Notes: generated from the letters alone by a model not told the origin. A DNA stretch of 7,307 nucleotides from Porphyrobacter sp. UBA7686 (GCA_002482865.1 DLGU01000086.1:1-7307), one strand, 5' to 3'; shown: positions 1-5,457, numbered from the stretch's first letter. Made by a program: numbers and translations.

Positions 1-52
1 CGTGTATTCCTGTCGACGAACCGATTGGCTGCCCTCGCACAGGAGACACAGG

Positions 53-205
53 ATGAGCGCCTACACCTTCCGTTCCTCGCGGCCCGATCAGTGGGTCAGC
101 CCGCGTCCCACCCGCGATCCGGCGCGGGGGCGGGCGATTCATGGTCCGCTCCAGCCGATGCAGCCGAGCGGCAGCCTGATCGCGCGCCTGTTCGGGATGC
201 GCTGA
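53..205 (+). CDS. Small hypothetical protein, 50 aa
   Basis: This small reading frame starts at an ATG preceded by a good Shine-Dalgarno, AGGAG at 41-45, seven bases upstream; that spacing decides the start. An in-frame upstream GTG at position 2 would add 17 residues and has no comparable site. The protein begins MSAYTFRSSRPDQW, is rich in Arg and Pro (two PRP-like stretches), and ends with a short hydrophobic-basic tail, SLIARLFGMR. I see no signal peptide, membrane helix, metal ligands or recognised domain. It lies 197 bp upstream of secE on the same strand. The stop codon sits in the left arm of a 9-bp inverted repeat (200-208 with 273-281). The function is unknown. The ribosome binding site and the ordered-looking sequence make it a likely real, lineage-restricted small gene. 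Confidence 0.6.
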   Translation: MSAYTFRSSRPDQWVSPRPTRDPARGRAIHGPLQPMQPSGSLIARLFGMR

Positions 206-281
206 GGCGCGCCGCCCGCGCACGTATCCGCTACCCAAGCATTCTTGCATTTGCGCTGTCCCGCGCGTAAGAGCCTCAGCG
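200..281. repeat. Long-range 9-bp inverted repeat in the gap before secE
   Basis: CGCTGAGGC at 200-208 and GCCTCAGCG at 273-281 are perfect reverse complements about 64 bases apart, with short CGCGC/GCGCG segments nested inside. The left arm overlaps the stop codon of the 50-aa gene. This could fold the 3' end of that transcript or the start of a secE leader. There is no T-run after the right arm, so it is not a standard intrinsic terminator. The function is unknown, and a chance pairing in GC-rich DNA is possible. Confidence 0.3.
245..273 (+). promoter_or_regulatory. Tentative sigma70-type promoter for secE-nusG
   Basis: A TTGCAT (245-250) and a TAAGAG (268-273) are separated by exactly 17 bases. 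Each is only a partial match to the housekeeping -35 and -10 consensus. The position, about 125 bp before secE, would give a structured leader, and a GGCGGC/GCCGCC hairpin (331-336 with 355-360) lies in that leader. This is weak evidence; start-site mapping would be needed to decide. Confidence 0.2.
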
Positions 282-402
282 TCTTATCCGACATCGGTAG
301 ATCTCCAGCCCCTCCGGCGACCTTGTCCCGGGCGGCGCGGCCCCCTACCTGAAAGCCGCCTCGGACAGGACGAGCAGGCATTACGCGAAGGAACGGGCTA
401 TC

Positions 403-645
403 ATGGCCGATCAGAAGAACGCCGAACTCGGCAAGGTTGAAGAGAAAAAGCGCAAGACCTCGCCCGGCGAGTTCTTCAGTCAGGTCAAGGCCGAGACGAA
501 CAAGATCGTCTGGCCGACCCGTGAGGAAACCGTGCGCACGGCGATCTTCGTGTTCATCTTCATGGTGATTCTCTCGATCTTCTTCCTCGGCATCGACACG
601 CTCTTCGGCGCGATCGTGCGCGGCGCGATCAGCCTGCTGCAATAA
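403..645 (+). CDS. secE: Preprotein translocase subunit SecE
   Basis: This is SecE, the small essential subunit that clamps SecY in the SecYEG protein-export channel of the inner membrane. The 80-residue length is typical of the single-helix form. Residues 1-25 are polar and Lys/Glu-rich. The amphipathic cytoplasmic segment PGEFFSQVKAETNKIVWPTR (21-40) contains the family signature KIVWPTREET, and one hydrophobic transmembrane helix follows at about residues 46-70 (FVFIFMVILSIFFLG core). The start is supported by AAGGA at 388-392, ten bases before the ATG. nusG follows after 58 bp on the same strand, the classical secE-nusG pairing, so the two are probably cotranscribed. A small GGCGC/GCGCC hairpin (646-660) sits directly after the stop codon. 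Nothing is missing from the expected sequence. Confidence 0.97.
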   Translation: MADQKNAELGKVEEKKRKTSPGEFFSQVKAETNKIVWPTREETVRTAIFVFIFMVILSIFFLGIDTLFGAIVRGAISLLQ

Positions 646-703
646 GGCGCACGGCGCGCCCGATTATCTCTGCCCGTCAGATCTCTATTTCCAAGGACTC
701 TCC

Positions 704-1240
704 ATGGCTCGCTGGTATATCATCCACGCTTACTCCGGTTTCGAGAACAAGGTTCGCGACGCGATCATTTCGGAAGCCGAACGGCTCGGCCTGTCGGACG
801 GGGTCGAAGAAGTGCAGGTTCCCACCGAGACCGTGACGGAAGTGAAGCGCGGCAAGAAGGTGCAGGTCGAACGCAAGTTCATGCCCGGCTATGTGCTGGC
901 CAAGCTCAACCTGACCGATGATGTCTACCACCTGGTCAAGAACACCCCCAAGGTGACCGGCTTCCTCGGCTCGATGAACAAGCCGCAGGCGATCTCGGAA
1001 AAAGAAGCCTCGCGCTATTTCGGCGGCGTCGCCGATGCGCAGGCCGCGCCGAAGCGCGAGATCAGCGTCGATTACGAGATCGGCGATTCGGTCAAGGTGC
1101 TCGACGGCCCGTTCGCCAGCTTCAACGGGATCGTGGAAGAGCTCGATTTCGACAAGGCCAAGGTCAAGGTTTCGGTGTCGATCTTCGGCCGCGCAACCCC
1201 GGTGGAGCTCGATTTCGAGCACGTCGAACTGGCGAAATGA
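704..1240 (+). CDS. nusG: Transcription termination/antitermination factor NusG
   Basis: NusG binds the RNA polymerase clamp, suppresses pausing, and couples polymerase to Rho or to the ribosome through S10. The 178-residue length is normal. The N-terminal NGN domain (about 1-115) opens with MARWYIIHAYSGFENKV and contains the conserved block KFMPGYVLAKL (58-68), followed by VKNTPKVTGFLG. After a linker (DAQAAPKREISVDY), the C-terminal KOW domain (about 124-178) carries GDSVKVLDGPFASFNGIVEE and ends in EHVELAK. AAGGA at 693-697 precedes the ATG at normal spacing. In many bacteria rplK follows directly; here the next gene is a small zinc-ribbon-like protein, and rplK begins only about 1.6 kb downstream, beyond a minus-strand gene. 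A multi-hairpin element starts seven bases after the stop codon. Confidence 0.98.
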   Translation: MARWYIIHAYSGFENKVRDAIISEAERLGLSDGVEEVQVPTETVTEVKRGKKVQVERKFMPGYVLAKLNLTDDVYHLVKNTPKVTGFLGSMNKPQAISEKEASRYFGGVADAQAAPKREISVDYEIGDSVKVLDGPFASFNGIVEELDFDKAKVKVSVSIFGRATPVELDFEHVELAK

Positions 1241-1246
1241 GTTTTT

Positions 1247-1354
1247 CGCTCGCCCCTCCGGGCGAGCGTCCTCGGCGCTGTTCCCTTCTTTCGCTTCGCT
1301 CCATGCGGGGCGCCTGCGGGCGGGCGGTCGCCCTTGCGGCCTCTATGAGGCCGT
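1247..1354 (+). repeat. Multi-hairpin intergenic element, copy A (after nusG)
   Basis: Four hairpins follow nusG in order. H1 is CGCTCGCCC/GGGCGAGCG with loop CTCC (1247-1255, 1260-1268). H2 is GCGGG/CCTGC with loop GCG (1305-1309, 1313-1317), just after CGCTCCATG. H3 is GGGC/GCCC with loop GGTC (1322-1325, 1330-1333). After TTGC comes H4, GGCCTC/GAGGCC with loop TAT (1338-1343, 1347-1352). The same order and spacing recur after rplA (3999-4095) with compensating base changes. The only T-run (1242-1246) lies before H1, so this is not a standard intrinsic terminator. I infer a structured RNA 3' end, or a repeated extragenic element. The role is unknown. Confidence 0.65.
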
Positions 1355-1389
1355 TACAGCGCTCACTCGGCGAGGCAGTATAAGGGTTG

Positions 1390-1563
1390 ATGCAGACCTC
1401 GCCCGGCATCTGTCAGCGCAAGCGCCGCTATGAGACCCGTGAGGAAGCGGACGCCGTGGCGTTGAGCGCCGATGTCATCTTGCGCACCTACAAGTGCGCG
1501 CTGTGCCACAAGTTCCACCTCACCAGCCGCACCAAGGGGCTGAGGGTGCCGCGCCCGACATAA
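1390..1563 (+). CDS. Small Cys/His zinc-ribbon-like hypothetical protein, 57 aa
   Basis: This is a complete frame from ATG to TAA, reading MQTSPGICQRKRRYETREEA at its start and YKCALCHKFHLTSRTKG near its end. Possible metal ligands are C8, C36, C39 and H43 (with H40 as an alternative), in the arrangement Cys...Cys-x2-Cys-x3-His. The YETREEA stretch, a short helix and the C-x2-C-x3-HLTSR ending give it the look of the small zinc-ribbon-like proteins common in alphaproteobacteria; that resemblance is from memory. The start has a purine-rich TAAGGG at 1381-1386, only three bases from the ATG. It is followed five bases after its stop codon by the REPIN-like palindrome, and faces pspA convergently. 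It is probably a nucleic-acid-binding or structural zinc protein; the function is unknown. Coding is supported by the ordered cysteine motif rather than by length. Confidence 0.7.
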   Translation: MQTSPGICQRKRRYETREEADAVALSADVILRTYKCALCHKFHLTSRTKGLRVPRPT

Positions 1564-1568
1564 TTCAC

Positions 1569-1664
1569 CCGTCGCCCCGTGCTTGACACGGGGCTTGGAT
1601 TTTCTTTCGGCGCAATGTGGTCAGCAAAAGACAGCCAAGCCCCGTGTCAGGCACGGGGCGACGG
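1569..1664. repeat. REPIN-like unit: two inverted REP-like palindromes
   Basis: The 30-nt arm at 1569-1598 and the arm at 1635-1664 are reverse complements with a single mismatch, separated by 36 bases. Each arm is itself a small hairpin, CCCCGTG-CTTGA-CACGGGG on the left and CCCCGTG-TCAGG-CACGGGG on the right, flanked on its outer side by GTCG (read inward on each strand). A short palindrome with a GTxG-type tetranucleotide, paired in inverted orientation, is the architecture of REP/REPIN elements mobilised by RAYT transposases. It fills almost the whole gap between two convergent genes (1563 and 1677), so it may also act as a bidirectional terminator; TTTTCTTT follows the left hairpin. No transposase is visible in the window. 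Confidence 0.7.
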
Positions 1665-1676
1665 CAATTGGCTCGA

Positions 1677-2345
1677 TCAACGCTTCTTGCCCGCCGCCTT
1701 CTTCGCCGGTGCAGCCGTGGCCTTCAGCGCCGCCAGTTCGGCCTCGATCGCGCTCGCCTTTTGCAGGCCCGCAATCTCGTCATCGAGCGAGGCGAGCGAA
1801 GGAGCTTCTCCGGGGACATCCACAAACCCGGCGCGCCGCTCCAGCGCTTCGATCCGGTCGATACGGCGGTCGACATGGGTGTCGGCGGCAGCGGCGGCGG
1901 GCTGTGTCGCGGCCTCGGCTTTGACCAGTTCGGCGATGCGCGCGGTGATGGCGGTGCGTTTGGCCTCAAGGTCGGCGATGACGGCGGTAGCCTCGGCGAT
2001 TTGGTCACCCAGCGCAGCGGCGCTCGCGGCGGCGTCAGCGGCCTTGGCCCGCTCGGCCTCGCGGGTCAGCAGGGCGGCGCGGGCGAGGTCTTCGCGGCCG
2101 TGATCGATCGCGATCTTGGCCTTGCCGGTCCATTCCTCGGCGCCCGCAGCCAACCGGGCAGCCGTATCACTGAGCCGCTCCCGCTGACGCTTGGCCCGCG
2201 CGGAATCGCCGTGGAGCGCGATCAGCGTTTCCTCGATCTCGGACTGGAGCAGCCGCAGCATCTTGCGCGGCTCGCCCGCTTTGCTGACGAGGCTGTCGAC
2301 ATTGCTCGAAACGATTTCGCGCGCACGGATGGCGATAGTGATCAT
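1677..2345 (-). CDS. pspA: PspA/IM30 family protein
   Basis: This is a PspA/IM30 (Vipp1-like, ESCRT-III superfamily) protein of 222 residues, the usual length. These proteins assemble into coiled-coil scaffolds on the inner face of the cytoplasmic membrane and protect it under stress. The sequence is almost entirely helical. The family-like N-terminal segment REIVSSNVDSLVSKAGEPRKM is followed by LRLLQSEIEETL and the conserved DHGREDLARAALLTREAE block (about residues 80-98). A long Ala-rich coiled coil then leads to RIDRIEALERRAG. The tail is basic (APAKKAAGKKR), which is not usual. The N-terminus MITIAIRARE lacks the MGIFSRF start common in PspA, so the membrane-inserting helix may differ. 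AAGGA nine bases before the ATG supports the start. No pspB, pspC or pspF lies nearby, and I see no sigma54 site. It is transcribed against the flanking ribosomal genes. Confidence 0.9.
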   Translation of the reverse strand: MITIAIRAREIVSSNVDSLVSKAGEPRKMLRLLQSEIEETLIALHGDSARAKRQRERLSDTAARLAAGAEEWTGKAKIAIDHGREDLARAALLTREAERAKAADAAASAAALGDQIAEATAVIADLEAKRTAITARIAELVKAEAATQPAAAAADTHVDRRIDRIEALERRAGFVDVPGEAPSLASLDDEIAGLQKASAIEAELAALKATAAPAKKAAGKKR

Positions 2346-2677
2346 GTCGTTCCTTTGAAATCCTGAGGCTGGGCAACCTACCCGTCAGCCTGTAAACATT
2401 GTTCTAATTGTTGAAGAATGTGAAGACCTTCTGACACATCGCACTGACAAACCTTCTCGCGGCGACAATCGGGCTTGGTCTGTCGCCTTATGCCAGACCG
2501 GGCTTTTCGCGATTTTCCTACTGGGCCAGCCTGCGTTACCAACGCCGCGATGACCCGCTTTCCGCACCCTCCCCTGCCGCGCCTGCGCCCGATCTGCGGC
2601 CGGAAAGCCTGCGGCGAGGAGTTGGTTTTTTGGTTCCTGGACAGTGTCTCATGTGTCTCCAACAGGTACGAGGCTGA
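2346..2677. other. Gene-free stretch between divergent pspA and rplK
   Basis: These 332 bases must hold the pspA promoter (minus strand) and probably the rplK promoter. The part nearest pspA (2390-2450) is clearly more AT-rich than its surroundings, as expected for a promoter region. On the minus strand a TTCACA, 17 bases, then CAATGT is the best pspA candidate I can see, but it is poor. For rplK, TGGACA at 2638-2643 resembles a -35 box, but no good -10 lies at the right distance. I find no tRNA, no convincing small gene and no operator palindrome here. Confidence 0.4.
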
Positions 2678-2860
2678 ACGCCCAGAAGGGCGTGCGGGCT
2701 TGCATTGCGCGGCAAAACCGCTATGCGCGCGCCTTCGCTGGCCCCTGAGGCCGGTGATTCCGTGCGGGAGCCTCTGCAATGCACGAAGCAGAGGCGCTGG
2801 ACCGCTTAACATGAGCCCGGATGGAAACAGCCGGGCAACAGTGCGACAGGAGTAAGGCCA
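2678..2860 (+). promoter_or_regulatory. Structured 5' leader of the rplK-rplA operon
   Basis: Consecutive hairpins fill the region before rplK. ACGCCC/GGGCGT has loop AGAA (2678-2693). GCGG/CCGC has loop CAAAA (2709-2721), extended by an outer GCAT/ATGC. GGCC/GGCC has loop CCTGA (2740-2752). The L1-site-like stem follows (2764-2805, listed separately), then GCCCGG/CCGGGC with a 10-base loop (2815-2820, 2831-2836). The rplK Shine-Dalgarno AGGAG (2848-2852) lies just after the last stem. Dense structure next to the ribosome binding site is expected for a ribosomal protein operon under translational feedback. The transcription start is not known. Confidence 0.55.
2764..2805 (+). promoter_or_regulatory. 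Probable L1-binding site (23S rRNA mimic) in the rplKA leader
   Basis: An 8-bp stem GCCTCTGC/GCAGAGGC (2770-2777, 2788-2795) sits on a lower stem GCGG/CCGC (2764-2767, 2802-2805). Between them is an asymmetric internal loop: GA on the 5' side and GCTGGA on the 3' side. The strands around the loop read GCGGGAGCC and GGCGCTGGACCGC. From memory, helix 76-78 of 23S rRNA, the L1 site, has GGGAGCC opposite GGCGCCGG, so the resemblance is close. In E. coli, L1 is known to repress its own rplK-rplA mRNA by binding such a mimic. The location about 60 bases before rplK fits this. The site is seen in the sequence; its function is inferred by homology. Confidence 0.65.
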
Positions 2861-2861
2861 C

Positions 2862-3293
2862 ATGGCCAAGAAAATTGAAGGCTATATCAAGTTGCAGGTG
2901 CCCGCGGGCTCTGCCACGCCGTCGCCGCCGATCGGCCCGGCGCTGGGTCAGCGCGGCGTGAACATCATGGAATTCTGCAAGGCGTTCAACGCCGCCACGC
3001 AGGAAATGGAAAAGGGCATGCCGATCCCGACCGTGATCACGGTCTACGGCGATCGCTCGTTCACCTTCATCACCAAGACCCCGCCCGCGTCCTACTTCCT
3101 CAAGAAGGCCGCTGGTCTGAAGTCGGGTTCGAAGGAGCCCAGCAAGATCTCGGCTGGCACCATCAAGGAATCGCAGATCCGCGAGATCGCTGAAGCCAAG
3201 ATGGCCGATCTGAACGCGAACGACATTGATCAGGCGATGAAGATCATCGCCGGTAGCGCCCGCTCGATGGGCCTCGAAGTGGTGGAGGGCTAA
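2862..3293 (+). CDS. rplK: 50S ribosomal protein L11
   Basis: L11 forms the GTPase-associated stalk base with 23S rRNA helices 43-44 and contacts elongation factors and, in many bacteria, RelA. The 143-residue length is standard. The N-terminal domain (about 1-70) has [12 protein letters not shown] and the proline-rich signature [20 protein letters not shown], followed by [16 protein letters not shown]. The linker [15 protein letters not shown] leads to the C-terminal rRNA-binding domain (about 74-143), which ends [13 protein letters not shown]. The ATG follows AGGAG at 2848-2852. It is the first gene of an rplK-rplA unit and is preceded by the structured leader. Unlike the classical order, it does not directly follow nusG. 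Confidence 0.98.
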   Translation: MAKKIEGYIKLQVPAGSATPSPPIGPALGQRGVNIMEFCKAFNAATQEMEKGMPIPTVITVYGDRSFTFITKTPPASYFLKKAAGLKSGSKEPSKISAGTIKESQIREIAEAKMADLNANDIDQAMKIIAGSARSMGLEVVEG

Positions 3294-3297
3294 GCAC

Positions 3298-3990
3298 ATG
3301 ACCAAGATCACCAAGAAGGCGAAGGTTCTGGCCGCGCTCGATCGCGAGAAGCTCTACACTGTCGATGAGGCGCTGGCTGTGCTGCGCGAGTACAAGACCA
3401 AGTTCGACGAAACCGTCGAAGTGGCCATGAACCTCGGCGTCGATCCGCGTCACGCTGACCAGATGGTCCGCGGCATGGTCTCGCTGCCTTCGGGCACCGG
3501 CAAGGACGTCAAGGTTGCCGTGTTCGCGCGCGGCGACAACGCTGAAAAGGCGCTGGCTGCCGGGGCTGACAAGGTCGGCGCTGAAGACCTGATGGAAGAC
3601 ATGCTGGCGGGCAACCTCGATTACGACCGCGTGATCGCCTCGCCCGACATGATGGCCGTTGTCGGCCGTCTGGGTAAGACGCTGGGCCCCAAGGGCCTGA
3701 TGCCGAACCCCAAGCTCGGCACCGTCACCCCCAACGTCGCGCAAGCGGTCAAGGACGCCAAGAGCGGCCAGGTCGAATACCGCGTCGAAAAGCAGGGCAT
3801 CATCCACTCGGGCATCGGCAAGCTGAGCTTCACCGATGACGCGCTGAAGGCGAACTTCAAGGCGCTGACCGAAGCGGTGGTGAAGTCCAAGCCTGCGGGC
3901 GCCAAGGGCAAGTATGTGCGCAAGGTCACCATGACCTCGAGCATGGGCCCGGGCCTGAAGGTCGACCTTTCGGAAGTCGAAGGGGCGTAA
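3298..3990 (+). CDS. rplA: 50S ribosomal protein L1
   Basis: L1 forms the mobile L1 stalk that escorts deacylated tRNA out of the E site, and in known cases it represses its own operon. The 230 residues match the family length. Visible landmarks are the N-terminal [60 protein letters not shown] and the L1 signature [19 protein letters not shown] (residues about 126-144). The C-terminus has [21 protein letters not shown]. It starts four bases after the rplK stop codon; its Shine-Dalgarno (GGAGG) lies in the last rplK codons, so the two are translated from one mRNA. rplJ and rplL, which usually follow, are absent. A hairpin element and a terminator follow instead. Confidence 0.98.
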   Translation: MTKITKKAKVLAALDREKLYTVDEALAVLREYKTKFDETVEVAMNLGVDPRHADQMVRGMVSLPSGTGKDVKVAVFARGDNAEKALAAGADKVGAEDLMEDMLAGNLDYDRVIASPDMMAVVGRLGKTLGPKGLMPNPKLGTVTPNVAQAVKDAKSGQVEYRVEKQGIIHSGIGKLSFTDDALKANFKALTEAVVKSKPAGAKGKYVRKVTMTSSMGPGLKVDLSEVEGA

Positions 3991-3998
3991 TCTGTGGG

Positions 3999-4095
3999 AG
4001 GCGAGCGCGTCCGCGCTCGCCTTTCCTCGCTCATGCGACCTGACGGTCGCGTCGCTGCGGGCGGCCGGTCGGCCTTGCGATCCCCTTGGGATCGG
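3999..4095 (+). repeat. Multi-hairpin intergenic element, copy B (after rplA)
   Basis: This repeats the layout seen after nusG. H1 is AGGCGAGCGC/GCGCTCGCCT with loop GTCC (3999-4008, 4013-4022), followed by TTCCTCGCTCATG. H2 is GCGACC/GGTCGC with loop TGAC (4035-4040, 4045-4050). H3 is GGCC/GGCC with loop GGTC (4063-4066, 4071-4074). After TTGC comes H4, GATCCC/GGGATC with loop CTT (4079-4084, 4088-4093). Relative to copy A, H3 carries one flipped base pair and H4 three compensated pairs. H1 is followed by a short T-rich stretch and could contribute to termination. The element's role is unknown. Confidence 0.65.
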
Positions 4096-4117
4096 TTTGC
4101 GGTGGTGAGTTGATTAA

Positions 4118-4163
4118 CGGAAGGGTCGGAAGGCGGTTGCTTTCCGACCCTTTCGTTTGCGCG
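4118..4163 (+). terminator. Intrinsic terminator of rplK-rplA
   Basis: A perfect 11-bp stem, AAGGGTCGGAA (4121-4131) with TTCCGACCCTT (4142-4152), encloses a 10-base loop. It extends through a G-T wobble and two more pairs to CGG/TCG at the base. The right arm runs into TTTCGTTTGCG. Stem strength, loop size and the T-rich exit fit a Rho-independent terminator for the rplKA transcript, 128 bases after the rplA stop codon. Confidence 0.75.
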
Positions 4164-4272
4164 GGATAAGTCATTCTCCCCACTTGTCTTTGGCCTGCGT
4201 CCGCCCATCTTCTGGATGACGACGCGGGTCCTCTCTCCTCCCCCGGCCGCGTTTCATGAAAGAGGTTGCCTG

Positions 4273-4590
4273 ATGCCCTTTGCTTCCGAACGCCTTGCCG
4301 GTTGGCTTTCGCCCAAGTGGCTGGTGGCTGGCGTTGCGCTGGCTGCTGATGGGTTGCTGATGAGCTACGACCTGCGCCTCGGTATCGCGGCGAGCGTGCT
4401 GCTCGGCGTGATTGCGGCGATGTGGCTGTATCTGGCGCTGCGTTACGGATCGCTCAGCGGTGCGCCGTCGGGGCGTTCCGCGCTGGTGGCGCAGGTGCGC
4501 GTGCGGGAGAGCAACCGGCGCCGTGCCGCTGCGACCATGCGCGGGGAATCAGGCCCGCAGCAGCGCACGGATCCGTCCCAGCGCCCCTGA
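4273..4590 (+). CDS. Small putative membrane protein, 105 aa
   Basis: I do not recognise a family. I chose the ATG at 4273 because AGAGG (4261-4265) precedes it at seven bases; an in-frame ATG at 4216 would add 19 Pro-containing residues and lacks a clear ribosome binding site. The protein starts MPFASERLAGWLSPKW. It has two hydrophobic segments, about residues 16-32 (LVAGVALAADGLLM) and 36-57 (LGIAASVLLGVIAAMWLYLAL), joined by the short turn SYDLR. A polar, Arg/Gln-rich tail of about 45 residues follows and is probably cytoplasmic by the positive-inside rule. The last 42 bases overlap the end of the convergent acyltransferase gene. That tail is low in complexity, so the true protein could be shorter in evolution, though no earlier stop codon exists here. 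Confidence 0.6.
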   Translation: MPFASERLAGWLSPKWLVAGVALAADGLLMSYDLRLGIAASVLLGVIAAMWLYLALRYGSLSGAPSGRSALVAQVRVRESNRRRAAATMRGESGPQQRTDPSQRP

Positions 4591-5448
4591 GCGTTCCGCC
4601 AGCGCCTTGGCGCCGAGCACGCTCGCATCAAACCCCGCCCGCGCGCCGAGCAGCGTGCGATTGGCCAGCGTCGGCTCCAGCAGCACGAGGCTTGAGCACG
4701 CTGCCGCATGGGTGCCGAACATCTCCTTGTGCGCGCCGTCGCCCTCGGTGAAATCGAACCAGCGGTAGCGCTCCTCGGCAAACAGGCGCTCCAGCGCGTC
4801 CATCTGGAGCACCGTGCCGACCGACAGCCGTGCCCAATCGGGATCATAGCCCAGAAACGCATAGACCAGCGTCTGCCCGGCAAGCGGTAGCGACAGGTAG
4901 GCCACCGGCTGTCCGCCCGCGTGGAGCAGGAAGGCGCGCATCTGGTCAGCCTCGGCCGCCTCAAGCATCGCGTGGCGCGCCTCGGGGCTTTCGGGCAATC
5001 CGGCATCGAGCAGCCGCGCCTGATAGGTGCGCGCCGACAGCGGAAGGGCGGCGGCGAGGAAGGCTTCGATATCGGCCGGAGTGCGGTGCTCGGTGACGGT
5101 GTAGCCACCCGCTTCGTCCGCCAGCTTGCGCGCCTTGCGCCGCAAGGTTGAGCGCGTCTTGCCAGAGAACTGCGCCATGTAGTCATCGAAGCTCTGGCCC
5201 ATGTCGATATAGTGGCGGCGGTAATCCTGCCGCCCACCCGCGATGAAACCGGGGTAACGCGCGGTGATTGCGGCGAGGCGCGCAGTCGGGGCGGAGAGCA
5301 CGCGCACCCCGTCACGCCCGCTCGGCGGCACGGCGGGCAGCGCGCCAGCGAGCACGTCCTCAAGGCTGAAGGCCCAAGTGGAAAGCTGGCGCGGGACGCT
5401 GAGCAGGCGGCGCGATCCCACGGTGAAGTCGATGGCGGCGGTACCCAC
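4549..5448 (-). CDS. GNAT/CelD-like acyltransferase (FemAB/BioF2-like fold)
   Basis: This 299-residue protein resembles the CelD/BcsL, BioF2-like GNAT acyltransferases that act in cell-envelope and exopolysaccharide pathways. Family-like landmarks are the basic helix FSGKTRSTLRRKARKL (residues 94-109), the central strand AFLLHAGGQPVAYLSLPLAG (172-191), and the acyl-CoA-binding region LGYDPDWARLSVGTVLQMDALERL (199-222). The late motif WFDFTEGDGAHKEMFG (230-245) is also typical. It starts with GTG, and AAGGA overlapping the upstream stop codon (TAAGGA) sits seven bases before it. The gap to the upstream deacetylase gene is only nine bases, so the pair is almost certainly one operon with coupled translation. 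No signal peptide or membrane helix is seen, so it is probably cytosolic. The acceptor is unknown. Its 3' end overlaps the convergent small membrane gene. Confidence 0.75.
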   Translation of the reverse strand: MGTAAIDFTVGSRRLLSVPRQLSTWAFSLEDVLAGALPAVPPSGRDGVRVLSAPTARLAAITARYPGFIAGGRQDYRRHYIDMGQSFDDYMAQFSGKTRSTLRRKARKLADEAGGYTVTEHRTPADIEAFLAAALPLSARTYQARLLDAGLPESPEARHAMLEAAEADQMRAFLLHAGGQPVAYLSLPLAGQTLVYAFLGYDPDWARLSVGTVLQMDALERLFAEERYRWFDFTEGDGAHKEMFGTHAAACSSLVLLEPTLANRTLLGARAGFDASVLGAKALAERSGALGRIRALLRA

Positions 5449-5457
5449 GGCGCGTCC

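Noticed and set aside
206..402. A tRNA gene between the 50-aa gene and secE
   Set aside because: A tRNA-Trp near secE would be plausible, but I find no acceptor stem, no TTCGA-type T arm and no CCA-anticodon loop on either strand.
1242..1268. Intrinsic terminator right after nusG
   Set aside because: The hairpin is strong but the T-run is before it on the plus strand, and on the minus strand the matching run is A. It is better treated as part of the hairpin element.
1617..2366. 249-aa plus-strand open frame antisense to pspA
   Set aside because: It is longer than pspA, but the minus-strand frame has a clear PspA family sequence and a good ribosome binding site. The plus frame is a GC-driven shadow.
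2391..2420. LexA-type operator in the pspA upstream region
   Set aside because: GTTC is followed by GAAG rather than by a second GTTC at seven bases, so it does not match the alphaproteobacterial SOS box.
2475..2855. 126-aa plus-strand open frame upstream of rplK
   Set aside because: It has no ribosome binding site, it runs through the predicted leader hairpins and L1-like site, and it ends inside the rplK ribosome binding site. Its composition looks like a chance frame in GC-rich DNA.
4254..4263. 10-bp palindrome TTTCATGAAA before the small membrane gene
   Set aside because: It is short and isolated, with no known operator match and no second copy nearby.
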